Source: Clostridiaceae bacterium UBA5444 (GTDB taxonomy: Bacteria > Bacillota > Clostridia > Clostridiales > Oxobacteraceae). From it: a DNA stretch of 34,523 nucleotides. Below the pieces are notes generated by a model. The model did no database searches. It was not told the origin of the DNA and saw nothing but the letters and a program-made list of their open reading frames with translations. The position numbers were made by a program, and so were the translations under genes. The stretch spans positions 1-34,523 of the forward strand of contig DIRE01000049.1 in assembly GCA_002426575.1 (NCBI GenBank), written 5' to 3'. Below are positions 1-8,265 of the stretch, piece by piece (the stretch's first letter is position 1; each line of letters starts with the position of its first letter).

Positions 1-966
1 TTAGCACAACCTGGAGTATATGAAAATGCTAAGAGAACTGAAGGAAAAACATATCAATTGCCTTGGGGTACATTTGTAGGCGGCATGTTCTTTGATGAAT
101 CACTATTTGATAAAAACGGATGGAACAAAACTCCAAAGACTTGGGATGAATTTGTAAAGCTTTGCGATGATATTAAAAAGACAGGTATTAATCCTATAGT
201 TTATCCTGGAGTTTATGCAGGGTATTTAACAGCCTATGCATTTAACCCAAAAATGTTTGAACTAGCAGACATAAATGGAGATCTTAAAGGATTTACTGAA
301 AGATTTCAAACAGGAGCAAAACCATATTATAATTCACCAGAAAGTTTAGAAGTATATAAGAGAATGGCTGAGCTTGGTAAAAAAGGATATTTTGCACCTG
401 GAATTGCTGCATTAAATCATACACAAGCACAGATGATGGTTCTTCAAGGCAGGGCTGCAATGGTACCTTGCGGAGACTGGATTGAGACTGAAATGAAAGA
501 TGCAACTCCTGAAGGATTCAAATGGGGATATATGGCTGTTCCAGTAAGAGATAAAGAAGATCAGAACCTATATTATCAAGGTGGGCAGACAGACTCTGTA
601 TTCATTTGGGCTAATAAACCTGACCTAAACAAAGCGTGGGCAAAACAGTTCTTATTATGGCTCTGGACACAAGATGTACAAAAAGTTGATGCAGAAATAG
701 GAGTTTTATCAATTAGAAAAGATTTTAATGCTGTTGATTCATACAGCGATTCAAAAAGGAAGATTTCTCAGTACGTTAAAGATATGGATGCTAAAATGGT
801 CGATGATGGTTATTATAAATCATGGCCTAAAGATCCAGCAGCTAAGCAAGCAGATAAGCTATGGAGCGAGAATCTTGTAAATATGACACTTGGTAAAAAA
901 GATTATGTTGAGGTTCTAAACAAATGTGAAGAGTACATGGATAAAGCAAGGGCTGCTGAGAAATAA
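1..966 (+). CDS. ABC sugar transporter, extracellular solute-binding protein (5' end cut off)
   Basis: The reading frame is open from base 1, so the gene is truncated by the window; about 321 C-terminal residues are present and the lipoprotein signal peptide lies outside. The text matches family 1 sugar-binding proteins: a GTFVGGMFFDESLFDKNGW segment followed by TPKTWDEFVKLCDDIKK is the typical open-lobe hinge region, and GRAAMVPCGDW is the usual G-x-AAM-x-x-x-G-x-W pocket strand. It should capture an oligosaccharide outside the membrane and deliver it to the two permeases that follow. No ATPase gene is present in the locus, so by analogy with other Firmicute CUT1 systems a shared MsmX-type ATPase is probably used (inference). 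The ligand cannot be read from sequence. Family call is firm. Confidence 0.9.
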   Translation, partial: LAQPGVYENAKRTEGKTYQLPWGTFVGGMFFDESLFDKNGWNKTPKTWDEFVKLCDDIKKTGINPIVYPGVYAGYLTAYAFNPKMFELADINGDLKGFTERFQTGAKPYYNSPESLEVYKRMAELGKKGYFAPGIAALNHTQAQMMVLQGRAAMVPCGDWIETEMKDATPEGFKWGYMAVPVRDKEDQNLYYQGGQTDSVFIWANKPDLNKAWAKQFLLWLWTQDVQKVDAEIGVLSIRKDFNAVDSYSDSKRKISQYVKDMDAKMVDDGYYKSWPKDPAAKQADKLWSENLVNMTLGKKDYVEVLNKCEEYMDKARAAEK

Positions 967-991
967 GAATAAACAAAATAATTAATTTAAG

Positions 992-1024
992 ATTGGGGGA
1001 GAGGATATTCCTCCCCCAATTTTA
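992..1024 (+). terminator. Stem-loop between binding-protein and permease genes
   Basis: ATTGGGGGAG (992-1001) is perfectly complementary to CTCCCCCAAT (1011-1020), with a 9-base loop and only four T residues after it. A strong stem with a short U-tract inside a transporter operon usually gives partial termination or protects the upstream mRNA from 3' decay, so that more binding protein than permease is made. The function is inferred; the stem is seen directly. Confidence 0.75.
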
Positions 1025-1052
1025 AACTGATTTTAAGAGAGGAGAGGTCTTG

Positions 1053-2012
1053 TTGATCAATATGAAGAAAAAGACCGATGCATCTATAGACACAAAAAAG
1101 GATCCTTGGTATAAGAATGCAAAGACACAAAAAAAGCTTTTTCTATTTCTTGCTTTATTACCAGGGTTTGGAGGATATCTTGTATTTGTACTTTATCCTA
1201 ACATTCTCTCTGTCTGGTACTCTTTACTAAGCTGGGATGGACTTTCTAAGCCTATATTTGTAGGACTTCATAATTATAAAATACTTTTTACGGATCAATT
1301 TGTGTGGAGGGCAATGAAGCACAATCTGATTATAATGCTTGTGGTTCCGCCACTTACTGTTTTGATTTCAGTAGTACTTGCATACCTTATCACAAATAAA
1401 CATTATAAGGAAAATAAGATTCATGAGGTGATGTATTTTATTCCTAATGTTCTATCTTCAGTTGTTGTAGCACTTATGTGGAGATTTATATATGATGGAG
1501 ACTATGGTCTTTTAAACGGCTTTTTAAGATTATTTGGAGTAAATGCCCAAACTTATTGGTTAGGGGAAGAAAGTACGGCCCTTGCTGCGGTAATGGTTCC
1601 AATGATATGGGCATCTGTTGGGTTTTACATTATTATCTACATGAACGCAATGAAATCAATCCCTGCTTCATTATATGAATCTGCAATACTTGATGGAGCA
1701 AGCAGCATGACCCAGCTATTTAAGATTACACTTCCTCTTATATGGGGAGTAGTTAGAGTAACACTTCTTCTTATGATGGTTGGATCTTTAAAAGGTTTTG
1801 ACACAATACTTGTATTAACTGGAGGAGGACCTGCAGGTGCCACAGATGTTATAGGACTCTATATGTATAATACTGCTTTTGGTAAAACAGCAACTAGCCA
1901 ATTCCATCAATATGGATATGCCTCTGCCATTGGTATGTTCTTGTTTGTTATTTTAGTAACATGTAAGGGTTTGATGGATAAATTTTTACCAAATGAAGAT
2001 ATTCAATTTTAG
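1053..2012 (+). CDS. ABC sugar transporter permease, MalF/UgpA-like
   Basis: About 319 residues with an N-terminal cytoplasmic tail (KKKTDAS...KNAKTQKK) and then six predicted membrane segments beginning LFLFLALLPGFGGYLVFVLYP. The conserved EAA loop that contacts the ATPase is present as SLYESAILDGASSMTQLFKITLPL. It is one half of the sugar-import channel and pairs with the next gene, 14 bases downstream. The longest frame starts at TTG 1050, but the ribosome site (AGGAG at 1040-1044, GAGG at 1044-1047) sits best for TTG 1053; ATG 1062 is also possible. The downstream distance and same strand indicate one operon with the binding protein. Confidence 0.9.
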   Translation: MINMKKKTDASIDTKKDPWYKNAKTQKKLFLFLALLPGFGGYLVFVLYPNILSVWYSLLSWDGLSKPIFVGLHNYKILFTDQFVWRAMKHNLIIMLVVPPLTVLISVVLAYLITNKHYKENKIHEVMYFIPNVLSSVVVALMWRFIYDGDYGLLNGFLRLFGVNAQTYWLGEESTALAAVMVPMIWASVGFYIIIYMNAMKSIPASLYESAILDGASSMTQLFKITLPLIWGVVRVTLLLMMVGSLKGFDTILVLTGGGPAGATDVIGLYMYNTAFGKTATSQFHQYGYASAIGMFLFVILVTCKGLMDKFLPNEDIQF

Positions 2013-2026
2013 AGAGGTGACTATAG

Positions 2027-2860
2027 ATGAAGAAAAATACTTTTATGGATGTAGTATGGCGTATTTTAATGTTTTTATGGGGTTTAAGTATTCTTTTTCC
2101 ATTAGTTTGGATATTCTATGAGTCCCTTAAAACTAATAGAGAGTTTTTCCAAAGTGCATGGAGCCTTCCAGCGGTACCGCAATGGAAGAACTATAAGACA
2201 GCATGGAATAACTTAAATATTTCAAGAGCTATGTTAAATACTGTTTACTATGTTGGAGCAAGTGGAATAATAGGCCTATTTATTACTACAATATGTGCTT
2301 ATGCTCTTACAAGACTTGAATGGAAGGGTAAAAAGCTTGTATATGAAACAATTATGATTTCATTATTTTTACCTGGAATAAATGCCCTTGTACCACAATA
2401 TGTGCTTGCTAAAAAGCTTCATTTAGTAAATAGCCTTACAGGACTTATAACACTTAATGTATTGGCAGTTTCAGCTTTTGATATTCTGCTATTAGGTGGA
2501 TTTATGCAGACCATACCAAATGAACTAGAAGAAAGCGCCTATATTGATGGAGCATCAATATTCCAAGTATATTGGAAAGTAGTAATGCCCCTTGCAAAGC
2601 CTGGGATTATGACTGTTGGTATATTCAAGTTTTTAGGGCTATATAATGACTTTTTACCACCACTTATATATTTGTCTGATCCAAAGAAATATACTATCGG
2701 AGTTAATATGTACCAAGCAAATCAGCTTATGCAGTACAAAGCTGACTGGGTTTCACTTTGTGCAGGAGTTGTACTTGCTATGATTCCAACATTGGTTGTT
2801 TATTTAATATTCCAGAAACAGATTGTGGAAGGAGCAACATTAGGTTCAGTAAAAGGCTGA
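2027..2860 (+). CDS. ABC sugar transporter permease, MalG/UgpE-like
   Basis: 277 residues with six predicted membrane helices, the first at about residues 8-29. The EAA loop reads ELEESAYIDGASIFQVYWKVVMPLAKPG, the hallmark of carbohydrate permeases of the MalG group. GAGGTG seven bases before ATG 2027 is a good ribosome site. It forms the heterodimeric membrane channel with the preceding permease and faces the solute-binding protein outside. The next gene starts 21 bases downstream, so the transporter is co-transcribed with the putative catabolic genes that follow. Confidence 0.9.
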   Translation: MKKNTFMDVVWRILMFLWGLSILFPLVWIFYESLKTNREFFQSAWSLPAVPQWKNYKTAWNNLNISRAMLNTVYYVGASGIIGLFITTICAYALTRLEWKGKKLVYETIMISLFLPGINALVPQYVLAKKLHLVNSLTGLITLNVLAVSAFDILLLGGFMQTIPNELEESAYIDGASIFQVYWKVVMPLAKPGIMTVGIFKFLGLYNDFLPPLIYLSDPKKYTIGVNMYQANQLMQYKADWVSLCAGVVLAMIPTLVVYLIFQKQIVEGATLGSVKG

Positions 2861-2881
2861 TTAGAATTAAAGGAGAAAATT

Positions 2882-3721
2882 ATGAAGATCAAATTTTTAG
2901 GAACAGCAGCAGCAGAAGGTTGGCCTGCAATATTTTGCAGTTGTGATGCTTGTAATAAGGCCAGAATGTTAAAAGGTAAAAATATAAGAACAAGGTCATC
3001 ATGCCTTATAGATGACTATTATATGGTAGACTTTGGTGCTGATACTTATATGAATTCTCTAAGATATGGTATAGATTTATCTAAACTAAAAAGTGTTTTT
3101 GTAACCCACTCCCACTCAGACCACTTTATACCTTATGATTTTGAACTTAGATATGGTTCCTATGCATATATAGAAGATAGAAAACCGTTAATGATTTATG
3201 GAAACCAAAGTGTAAAAAAGCTATTTGAAGATACTTTTAAGGGAAATGATCTAGATGGTAGTGTAGTATTTAATGAAATAGAGCCTTACAAAACATATAG
3301 GGTTGATCATTTAGATTTAACACCACATCTAGCAGATCATATGCCTGATGAGAAGTGTTTTGTATATGTAATTCAAAGCGGCAAAAAGACATTGCTTTAT
3401 GGACATGACTCAGGATATTACCCTGAGGAAACCTGGAAGAACTTTCCAAAGTATAAATTTGATGCAGTTATATTAGATTGTACTCTAGGACCTACTGATA
3501 TGGATTTAGGGCCTGATGAGGTTTGGCACGGCCACATGGGTATTAATACAGATGAAAAGGTAAAGAAAAGATTGATTAAAATGGGATCTGCAAATGAGAA
3601 CACAAAGTTTATTGTCACTCATTTTTCACATAATGGAAAGCTTTTATATGATGAATTGAAAGATTTTGTATCAAAGTATGGATTTATAGTTGCATATGAT
3701 GGTATGGAAATTGAAATATAA
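2882..3721 (+). CDS. MBL-fold metal-dependent hydrolase, PhnP-like
   Basis: 279 residues with the metallo-beta-lactamase signature THSHSDH (H76, H78, D80, H81), and further likely metal ligands H153, D176 (in GHDSG) and H247 (in THFSH). A Cys group C19-x-C21-x2-C24 near the N-terminus, plus the HGHMG segment at 216-220, resembles the extra structural zinc site known in PhnP cyclic phosphodiesterases (family knowledge; the match is by eye). No phn genes are nearby; instead it lies between a sugar ABC transporter and two sugar oxidoreductases. It may act on a cyclic or phosphorylated sugar intermediate or a lactone, but this is inference. GGAGAAA precedes ATG 2882. Confidence 0.85.
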   Translation: MKIKFLGTAAAEGWPAIFCSCDACNKARMLKGKNIRTRSSCLIDDYYMVDFGADTYMNSLRYGIDLSKLKSVFVTHSHSDHFIPYDFELRYGSYAYIEDRKPLMIYGNQSVKKLFEDTFKGNDLDGSVVFNEIEPYKTYRVDHLDLTPHLADHMPDEKCFVYVIQSGKKTLLYGHDSGYYPEETWKNFPKYKFDAVILDCTLGPTDMDLGPDEVWHGHMGINTDEKVKKRLIKMGSANENTKFIVTHFSHNGKLLYDELKDFVSKYGFIVAYDGMEIEI

Positions 3722-3736
3722 TATGGGGGAGTGTAT

Positions 3737-4750
3737 ATGTTAAGAGTTGGATTAATAGGTGCAGGCGGAATTGCAGGGGTTCACGCATTAAGCTATGAAA
3801 ACATTAAAAATGTAAAAATTGTAGCTGTAGCAGATATAATTCCTGAAAAGGCAGAGTATTTGGCAAAAAAGTTTGGAGCAGATGTACTAGACCATGGAGA
3901 CAAAATAATTGCAAGAGATGATATAGATGTTGTGGATGTATGCCTTCCAACATATCTTCATTACGAATATGTTTTAAAGGCAGCAAGAGCGGGAAAGCAT
4001 GTACTTTGTGAGAAGCCAATGGCATCGACAGTAGAGCAGGGAATCGAAATGATAAAAGAGACAGAAAAAGCAGGAGTTAAATTTATGACTGGTCATGTTT
4101 TAAGGTTTTTCCCTGAATATGTCAGCATAAAAAAGACCATTGAAAGCGGAAGCATAGGAACACCAAAAGTAGTTAGAGGATATAGAGGTGGAGCACATCC
4201 AGGCCGTATAACTAAATGGTATGGCGATGTAGAAAAAAGTGGCGGAGCAATTCAAGATATGCTTATACATGATATTGACTTTTTAAGATGGTGCTTTGGA
4301 CCTGTAAAAGAGGTATACGCAAAGGGCAATGTATACAAAAGGGTACAGTACCTAGAATATGATATGTTGACTTTAGAATTTGAAAGCGGACTTATTGCTC
4401 ACTTAACTGCTGATTGGTCAAAACCTGAGGGGGGCTCTTTTGCTACAAGGCTTGAAATAGCAGGAGATGAGGGCGTATTAAGCCATGATTCAGACGACGA
4501 GATATCTTTAAATGCAATATGCCAAGCAGATAAAACAAGTGTAGGCGGTGGTGTAGCAGTTCCTGAGAGCCCTCTAGATCCACTTTCAGTTCCATTTACT
4601 AGAGAGATAATGGGATTTATGAATGCAGTTTCAAATAATGAAGAAACTCCTATTAAGCCGATTGAGGCTTTAAGAACCTTAAACATTGCACTTGCAGCAT
4701 TAGAATCAATTAAAGAGAATAAGCCTGTTTTGGTAAAGGAGGTTTTTTAG
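3737..4750 (+). CDS. Gfo/Idh/MocA family NAD(P)-dependent oxidoreductase, copy 1
   Basis: 338 residues. The Rossmann nucleotide loop GLIGAGGIAG lies at residues 5-14, the catalytic lysine motif is CEKPM (K93), and the C-terminal half carries the usual IHDIDFLRW segment (H179, D180). This fold dehydrogenates or epimerises cyclic sugars and inositols; some members are NAD-dependent glycosidases (GH109). The open frame starts at GTG 3731, but GGGGGAG at 3725-3731 is correctly spaced only for ATG 3737. It is 15 bases after the MBL-fold gene and abuts copy 2, which suggests consecutive steps on one sugar. Substrate unknown. Confidence 0.88.
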   Translation: MLRVGLIGAGGIAGVHALSYENIKNVKIVAVADIIPEKAEYLAKKFGADVLDHGDKIIARDDIDVVDVCLPTYLHYEYVLKAARAGKHVLCEKPMASTVEQGIEMIKETEKAGVKFMTGHVLRFFPEYVSIKKTIESGSIGTPKVVRGYRGGAHPGRITKWYGDVEKSGGAIQDMLIHDIDFLRWCFGPVKEVYAKGNVYKRVQYLEYDMLTLEFESGLIAHLTADWSKPEGGSFATRLEIAGDEGVLSHDSDDEISLNAICQADKTSVGGGVAVPESPLDPLSVPFTREIMGFMNAVSNNEETPIKPIEALRTLNIALAALESIKENKPVLVKEVF

Positions 4751-5734
4751 ATGAAGGTTGGTATTTTAAGCTCTGCCCATATGCATGCTGGTGCATATGT
4801 AATGGCACTTAAAAGATTAGGCAATGTTGAAATTGTAGGGATTGCAGATGAAGATGAAAATAGAGGAAAAGAGTTTGCAAAGGCTCATAATATAGAATAT
4901 TTTAAAGATTATCACGAGTTTTTAAAAATGGACATGGATGCAGTTATAATCTGTTCTGAAAATGTAAAGCATTGTGAAATGGCTGTTGAGGCGGCAAGGC
5001 ATGGAAAACACGTAATAGTTGAAAAACCAATTGCAACTACAATAGCTGATGCAGAAAAGATGATAAATGTATGCGATGAAAATAATGTTAAGCTTATGGT
5101 TACATTCCCTATAAGATATTCCCCTGCAGTACTTAGAGCAAAAGGAATAATAGACAGCGGCAAAATAGGGGAAGTGGTAGCAATAAATGCAACAAACAGA
5201 GGCTCAATGCCTGGAGGCTGGTTTATAGACAAAAAGCTATCAGGTGGCGGATGCATAATAGATCATACTGTACATGTGATGGACATAATAAATATGATTC
5301 TTAATACAAAGGTAAAAGAAGTTTATGCTAAGAAGGCTACACTAATACATGATATACCTGTTGAGGATACAGGCATACTTTCTATAGAACTTGAAAGCGG
5401 TGTGTATATTACTTTAGATACTTCATGGTCAAGGCCGGTATCTTACCCTACTTGGGGAGACGTTACCATGGAGATAGTTGGAACAAAGGGTGCAATTAGT
5501 GTGGATGCATATGCTCAGAGCAGCAAATTGTATAGTAATAAGAATAATAAGAGCTTAAATGTGTATTGGGGAGATAATCCAGATTATCTTATGATGAGAG
5601 ACTTTATAGATTGTATAGAGAAAGATAAACCATCACCAGTTACTGGTGAGGATGGATTATTTGCTCTAAATGTTGCCTTTATGGCATATAAATCTGCTGA
5701 AGAAAATAAAGTAGTTTCAAATGTAACCGCATAA
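4751..5734 (+). CDS. Gfo/Idh/MocA family oxidoreductase, copy 2, with atypical nucleotide loop
   Basis: 327 residues starting directly after the stop codon of copy 1, with AAAGGAGG at 4735-4742 inside the end of that gene, so translation is probably coupled. The lysine motif VEKPIAT (K92) and the GGGCIIDHTVHVMD segment place it in the family. Where relatives have GxGxxG, this protein reads GILSSAHMHAGAY, with serines and histidines replacing the glycines. Such variants exist in the family, but cofactor binding may differ. Copies 1 and 2 are clearly divergent paralogues, not a recent duplication. Confidence 0.87.
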   Translation: MKVGILSSAHMHAGAYVMALKRLGNVEIVGIADEDENRGKEFAKAHNIEYFKDYHEFLKMDMDAVIICSENVKHCEMAVEAARHGKHVIVEKPIATTIADAEKMINVCDENNVKLMVTFPIRYSPAVLRAKGIIDSGKIGEVVAINATNRGSMPGGWFIDKKLSGGGCIIDHTVHVMDIINMILNTKVKEVYAKKATLIHDIPVEDTGILSIELESGVYITLDTSWSRPVSYPTWGDVTMEIVGTKGAISVDAYAQSSKLYSNKNNKSLNVYWGDNPDYLMMRDFIDCIEKDKPSPVTGEDGLFALNVAFMAYKSAEENKVVSNVTA

Positions 5735-5744
5735 GTGTGGTGGA

Positions 5745-5780
5745 GGACTCATCTATGACTTTTATGCCAAAGATGGGTCC
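5745..5780. terminator. Stem-loop between convergent genes
   Basis: GGACTCATCT (5745-5754) pairs with AGATGGGTCC (5771-5780) through ten pairs, one of them G-T, around a 16-base loop. It lies between the end of the oxidoreductase operon and the end of the AraC gene on the other strand. The T-tract on either side is poor, so it may be a weak bidirectional terminator. Confidence 0.5.
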
Positions 5781-5790
5781 CCGTCATTTC

Positions 5791-6618
5791 TTATTCTCTA
5801 TGTTTTTTAGGAGGGTATCCCATTACTTTCTTAAATTCCCTCGAGAAATATAGGGGATCATTAAAACCAACAGAATAGGCTACTTCTTTAATTGATAAAT
5901 CAGTATTATTTAATAGTTGGCAGGCCTTTCCTATTTTGTGATTCTTAATATACTCTTTAGGAGAGACGTTTAATTCATTTTTAAACATTATGCTAAAATA
6001 GCTTCTGTTTAATGAAAGGTAATCTGCAATTTCATTTACAGATATATTCTTATTTATATTTGCCTGTATATAGTTTATGGCCTGTTTTATGTATTCACTA
6101 TAATTTGAATTGCTATTGCATCTGCCATTTTCCTCAATTAATTCAGAAAATGCCATCTGAAGCAGAGCAGATACACGTATATTACTAGCATGTGATAGAT
6201 TGCATGCGGATTTCATTTGGCAGAAACAATCTGTTATGAAATCATTTTCAGATGAAAAAATAGGGTTATTTATATTTAGGTTTGCATTAGCAATATAATA
6301 TTCAGATTTTGTACCGCTAAATCCAATCCATGCATATTTCCATGGGGTGCATTTATCAGCTTTATAAAAAGAAGGGATATCAGGAAGTATTAAAAAGCCT
6401 TGGCCTTTATGCAAATTATATGTTTTATTATTAACTTCAAATATGCCTGATCCATCTAAAATGTAATGAATAAGATAGTGATCTCTAGAAACAGGGCCCC
6501 AATTTTGATTAGGTATACAGCTTTGGGTACCAAAATAGCGAACATTTAAATCCAGTAAATTAGTTGAGTTTAGTATACAAAGATCCATTTGATTGTTGTC
6601 TTTGAAATCCATTTGCAT
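5791..6618 (-). CDS. AraC family transcriptional regulator
   Basis: 275 residues. Residues about 40-110 form a cupin-type sensing domain (HYILDGSGIFEVNNKTYNLH, then GQGFLILPD), and residues about 180-275 hold two helix-turn-helix units (ISVNEIADYLSLNRSYFSIMF and LSIKEVAYSVGFNDPLYFSREF), the second followed by the family-typical GYPP. It is probably the sugar-responsive activator of the flanking transport and glycosidase genes, since it sits between the two + strand groups. ATG 6618 is eight bases from a strong GGGGG site on the minus strand; an in-frame ATG at 6612 is too far. The inducer is not identifiable. Confidence 0.9.
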   Translation of the reverse strand: MQMDFKDNNQMDLCILNSTNLLDLNVRYFGTQSCIPNQNWGPVSRDHYLIHYILDGSGIFEVNNKTYNLHKGQGFLILPDIPSFYKADKCTPWKYAWIGFSGTKSEYYIANANLNINNPIFSSENDFITDCFCQMKSACNLSHASNIRVSALLQMAFSELIEENGRCNSNSNYSEYIKQAINYIQANINKNISVNEIADYLSLNRSYFSIMFKNELNVSPKEYIKNHKIGKACQLLNNTDLSIKEVAYSVGFNDPLYFSREFKKVMGYPPKKHRE

Positions 6619-6652
6619 ATAATCAGCCCCCTTAAATGCTTGTACATATAGT

Positions 6653-6658
6653 ATTATA
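6653..6658 (-). promoter_or_regulatory. Candidate -10 box for the AraC gene
   Basis: Minus-strand TATAAT lies about 35 bases before the start codon. No good -35 box is visible at 17 bases, which would fit an activator-dependent or autoregulated promoter. Weak evidence alone. Confidence 0.35.
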
Positions 6659-6731
6659 CATTGTTTTTATAAAATTGTTTATTATTTAAATTTTTCAGAC
6701 TAGGTATTTATAACCACTTAAACCATAGGCT

Positions 6732-6890
6732 ATGTTTTAGTATGGTGCTGACTTCAGGATATATTGATTTTACTTACGCAGTAACTTAAGACAGTACTAA
6801 CGTCAGGATATGTTGATTTGATTTACTGTAGCAGCGTGCAGCGGAAGTCAATCAAATCAACATATCCGGTTTAAAAGCCAGAAGTTACTT
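6732..6890. repeat. Palindromic intergenic repeat, copy A (fills most of the 312-base gap)
   Basis: A perfect 18-base inverted repeat, GGATATGTTGATTTGATT (6806-6823) with its complement at 6850-6867, encloses a 26-base GC-richer loop containing GCAGCGGAAGTC (6838-6849). A second, degenerate left arm lies at 6755-6780 (AGGATATATTGATTTTAC...). The right flank at 6855-6875 is identical over 21 bases to copy B at 16207-16227 read on the other strand. The outer sequence ATGTTTTAGTA (6732-6742) also recurs in B. No ORF or known RNA is recognisable. It looks like a non-coding mobile or folding element. Confidence 0.8.
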
Positions 6891-6930
6891 AATATGGCCA
6901 AACAAAATTGACAAACTAGAGGTGAATATT

Positions 6931-8091
6931 ATGAATAAAATTAAATTCGGTATTATTGGAATGGGAGCTAGGGGAGATATGATGGCTAAGTATTTTTGCA
7001 AAAATGATCATATAGACTTAGTAGCCATATGCGACAATTGCGACCATAGGTTAGATACATGGAAAGGTAAAGTCCCAAATATCTATAATGATTATAAAAG
7101 TGTTTTAGAAAATGATTCTGTAGATTCAGTGCTTATAGCAACCCCTGATGACACTCATGAGGAAATTGGAATTGAGGCAATAAAAAGCCACAAGAATATT
7201 ATATTAGAGAAGCCTTTGGGCATACACAAAGATAAGGTTCTAGAGCTTTATGAAAAGGGAAAAGGCTATGACAAAGTATTTATGACTGGATATGTTTTAA
7301 GGTATGCCTCTGTTTTTAAAAAAGCAAAGGAGCTTTTAGATGAAGGCATAATTGGGAAGATTATTACGGCTAACGTGGTAGACAATATAAACTATGGCGG
7401 ATATGCTTTTTACCATGACTGGCATAGAGAAAAAGGGAACATGGGCAGTATACTTTTGCAGAAAGCATCCCATAGCCTTGATATTTTAAACTGGATTGTA
7501 GGGTCAGACCCTTATTATACAGCTGCTTTTGGGGGACTTGATGTATTTGGAGATGTTGGAGCTAAAAAGTACTTTGGAAAGACTGTATCCGGGCTAAATT
7601 GCAGGGATTGTGAAAAGACTTATGAGTGTCCTGAAAGCTTATACAATGCAAAGAAAATTAGAGATATAGATTGGGCAGAGGATTGGCCTGACTCTTGTGT
7701 ATATGATACATCAATTGATATAGACGATAACAATGTAGCAATAATAAAGTATAAAAATAATGTTAAAGCATCCTATACATTATCCCAATTTACTCCTGAA
7801 TACAAAAGGGAGTTTCAATTTTTAGGGGACAAGGGAAAGCTTGTAGTAGAAGATGGTTCAAACACTATTAGCGTTGCATTTAGAAATTCTAAAGATTCAT
7901 ATACCTATAACGTGGTTGAAAGTGGAAATCATGGAGGAGGCGACGATGGACTTATAAGAGATTTTATTGACTGTTATTATAATGGCAAAAAGCCTGTATC
8001 ATCTTTCGAAGATGGTATAAAGGTAACGCTTTTATCTATGGCAATGCAGGAGTCTATAGATAAATGTGAATTAATAAAAATAGAATATTAA
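6931..8091 (+). CDS. Gfo/Idh/MocA family oxidoreductase, copy 3, with Cys cluster
   Basis: 386 residues, longer than copies 1 and 2. The nucleotide loop reads IIGMGARGD (residues 6-14) and the lysine motif LEKPLG is present. In the C-terminal half, NCRDCEKTYECPES carries a C-x2-C-x5-C group; comparable cysteine-rich inserts (CxDCPxxxxCPYS type) are known in a subset of this family, with no settled role. The frame opens at GTG 6922, but AGAGGTG at 6918-6924 fits ATG 6931. It heads the second + strand group, ahead of the GH123-like enzyme, and probably acts on a sugar released by it. Substrate unknown. Confidence 0.87.
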   Translation: MNKIKFGIIGMGARGDMMAKYFCKNDHIDLVAICDNCDHRLDTWKGKVPNIYNDYKSVLENDSVDSVLIATPDDTHEEIGIEAIKSHKNIILEKPLGIHKDKVLELYEKGKGYDKVFMTGYVLRYASVFKKAKELLDEGIIGKIITANVVDNINYGGYAFYHDWHREKGNMGSILLQKASHSLDILNWIVGSDPYYTAAFGGLDVFGDVGAKKYFGKTVSGLNCRDCEKTYECPESLYNAKKIRDIDWAEDWPDSCVYDTSIDIDDNNVAIIKYKNNVKASYTLSQFTPEYKREFQFLGDKGKLVVEDGSNTISVAFRNSKDSYTYNVVESGNHGGGDDGLIRDFIDCYYNGKKPVSSFEDGIKVTLLSMAMQESIDKCELIKIEY

Positions 8092-8265
8092 ATTTATATA
8101 ATATGTAGATCCTTTTATTACTCTAACATTAAGCTTCCATGTTTTACATTTAAATAAATATTAATATGGAGGGGGTGTTTTATTTTCATATCATGGAAGA
8201 GGTTTACCATCTAGTAGATGAAGTACAACAACAAACCAAACTATGACGCTTATGGAGGGATATCT

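Noticed and set aside
8134..8199. Inverted repeat CTTCCATG / CATGGAAG that could hide the G-rich site
   Set aside because: Only eight pairs with a 50-base loop; could be chance in a 170-base gap.
8175..8246. Short frame of 23 codons upstream of the GH123-like gene, next to GGAGGGGG, as a leader peptide
   Set aside because: The GTG start overlaps the purine run and the internal ATG 8193 is 17 bases away, so neither start is correctly spaced; composition is not distinctive.
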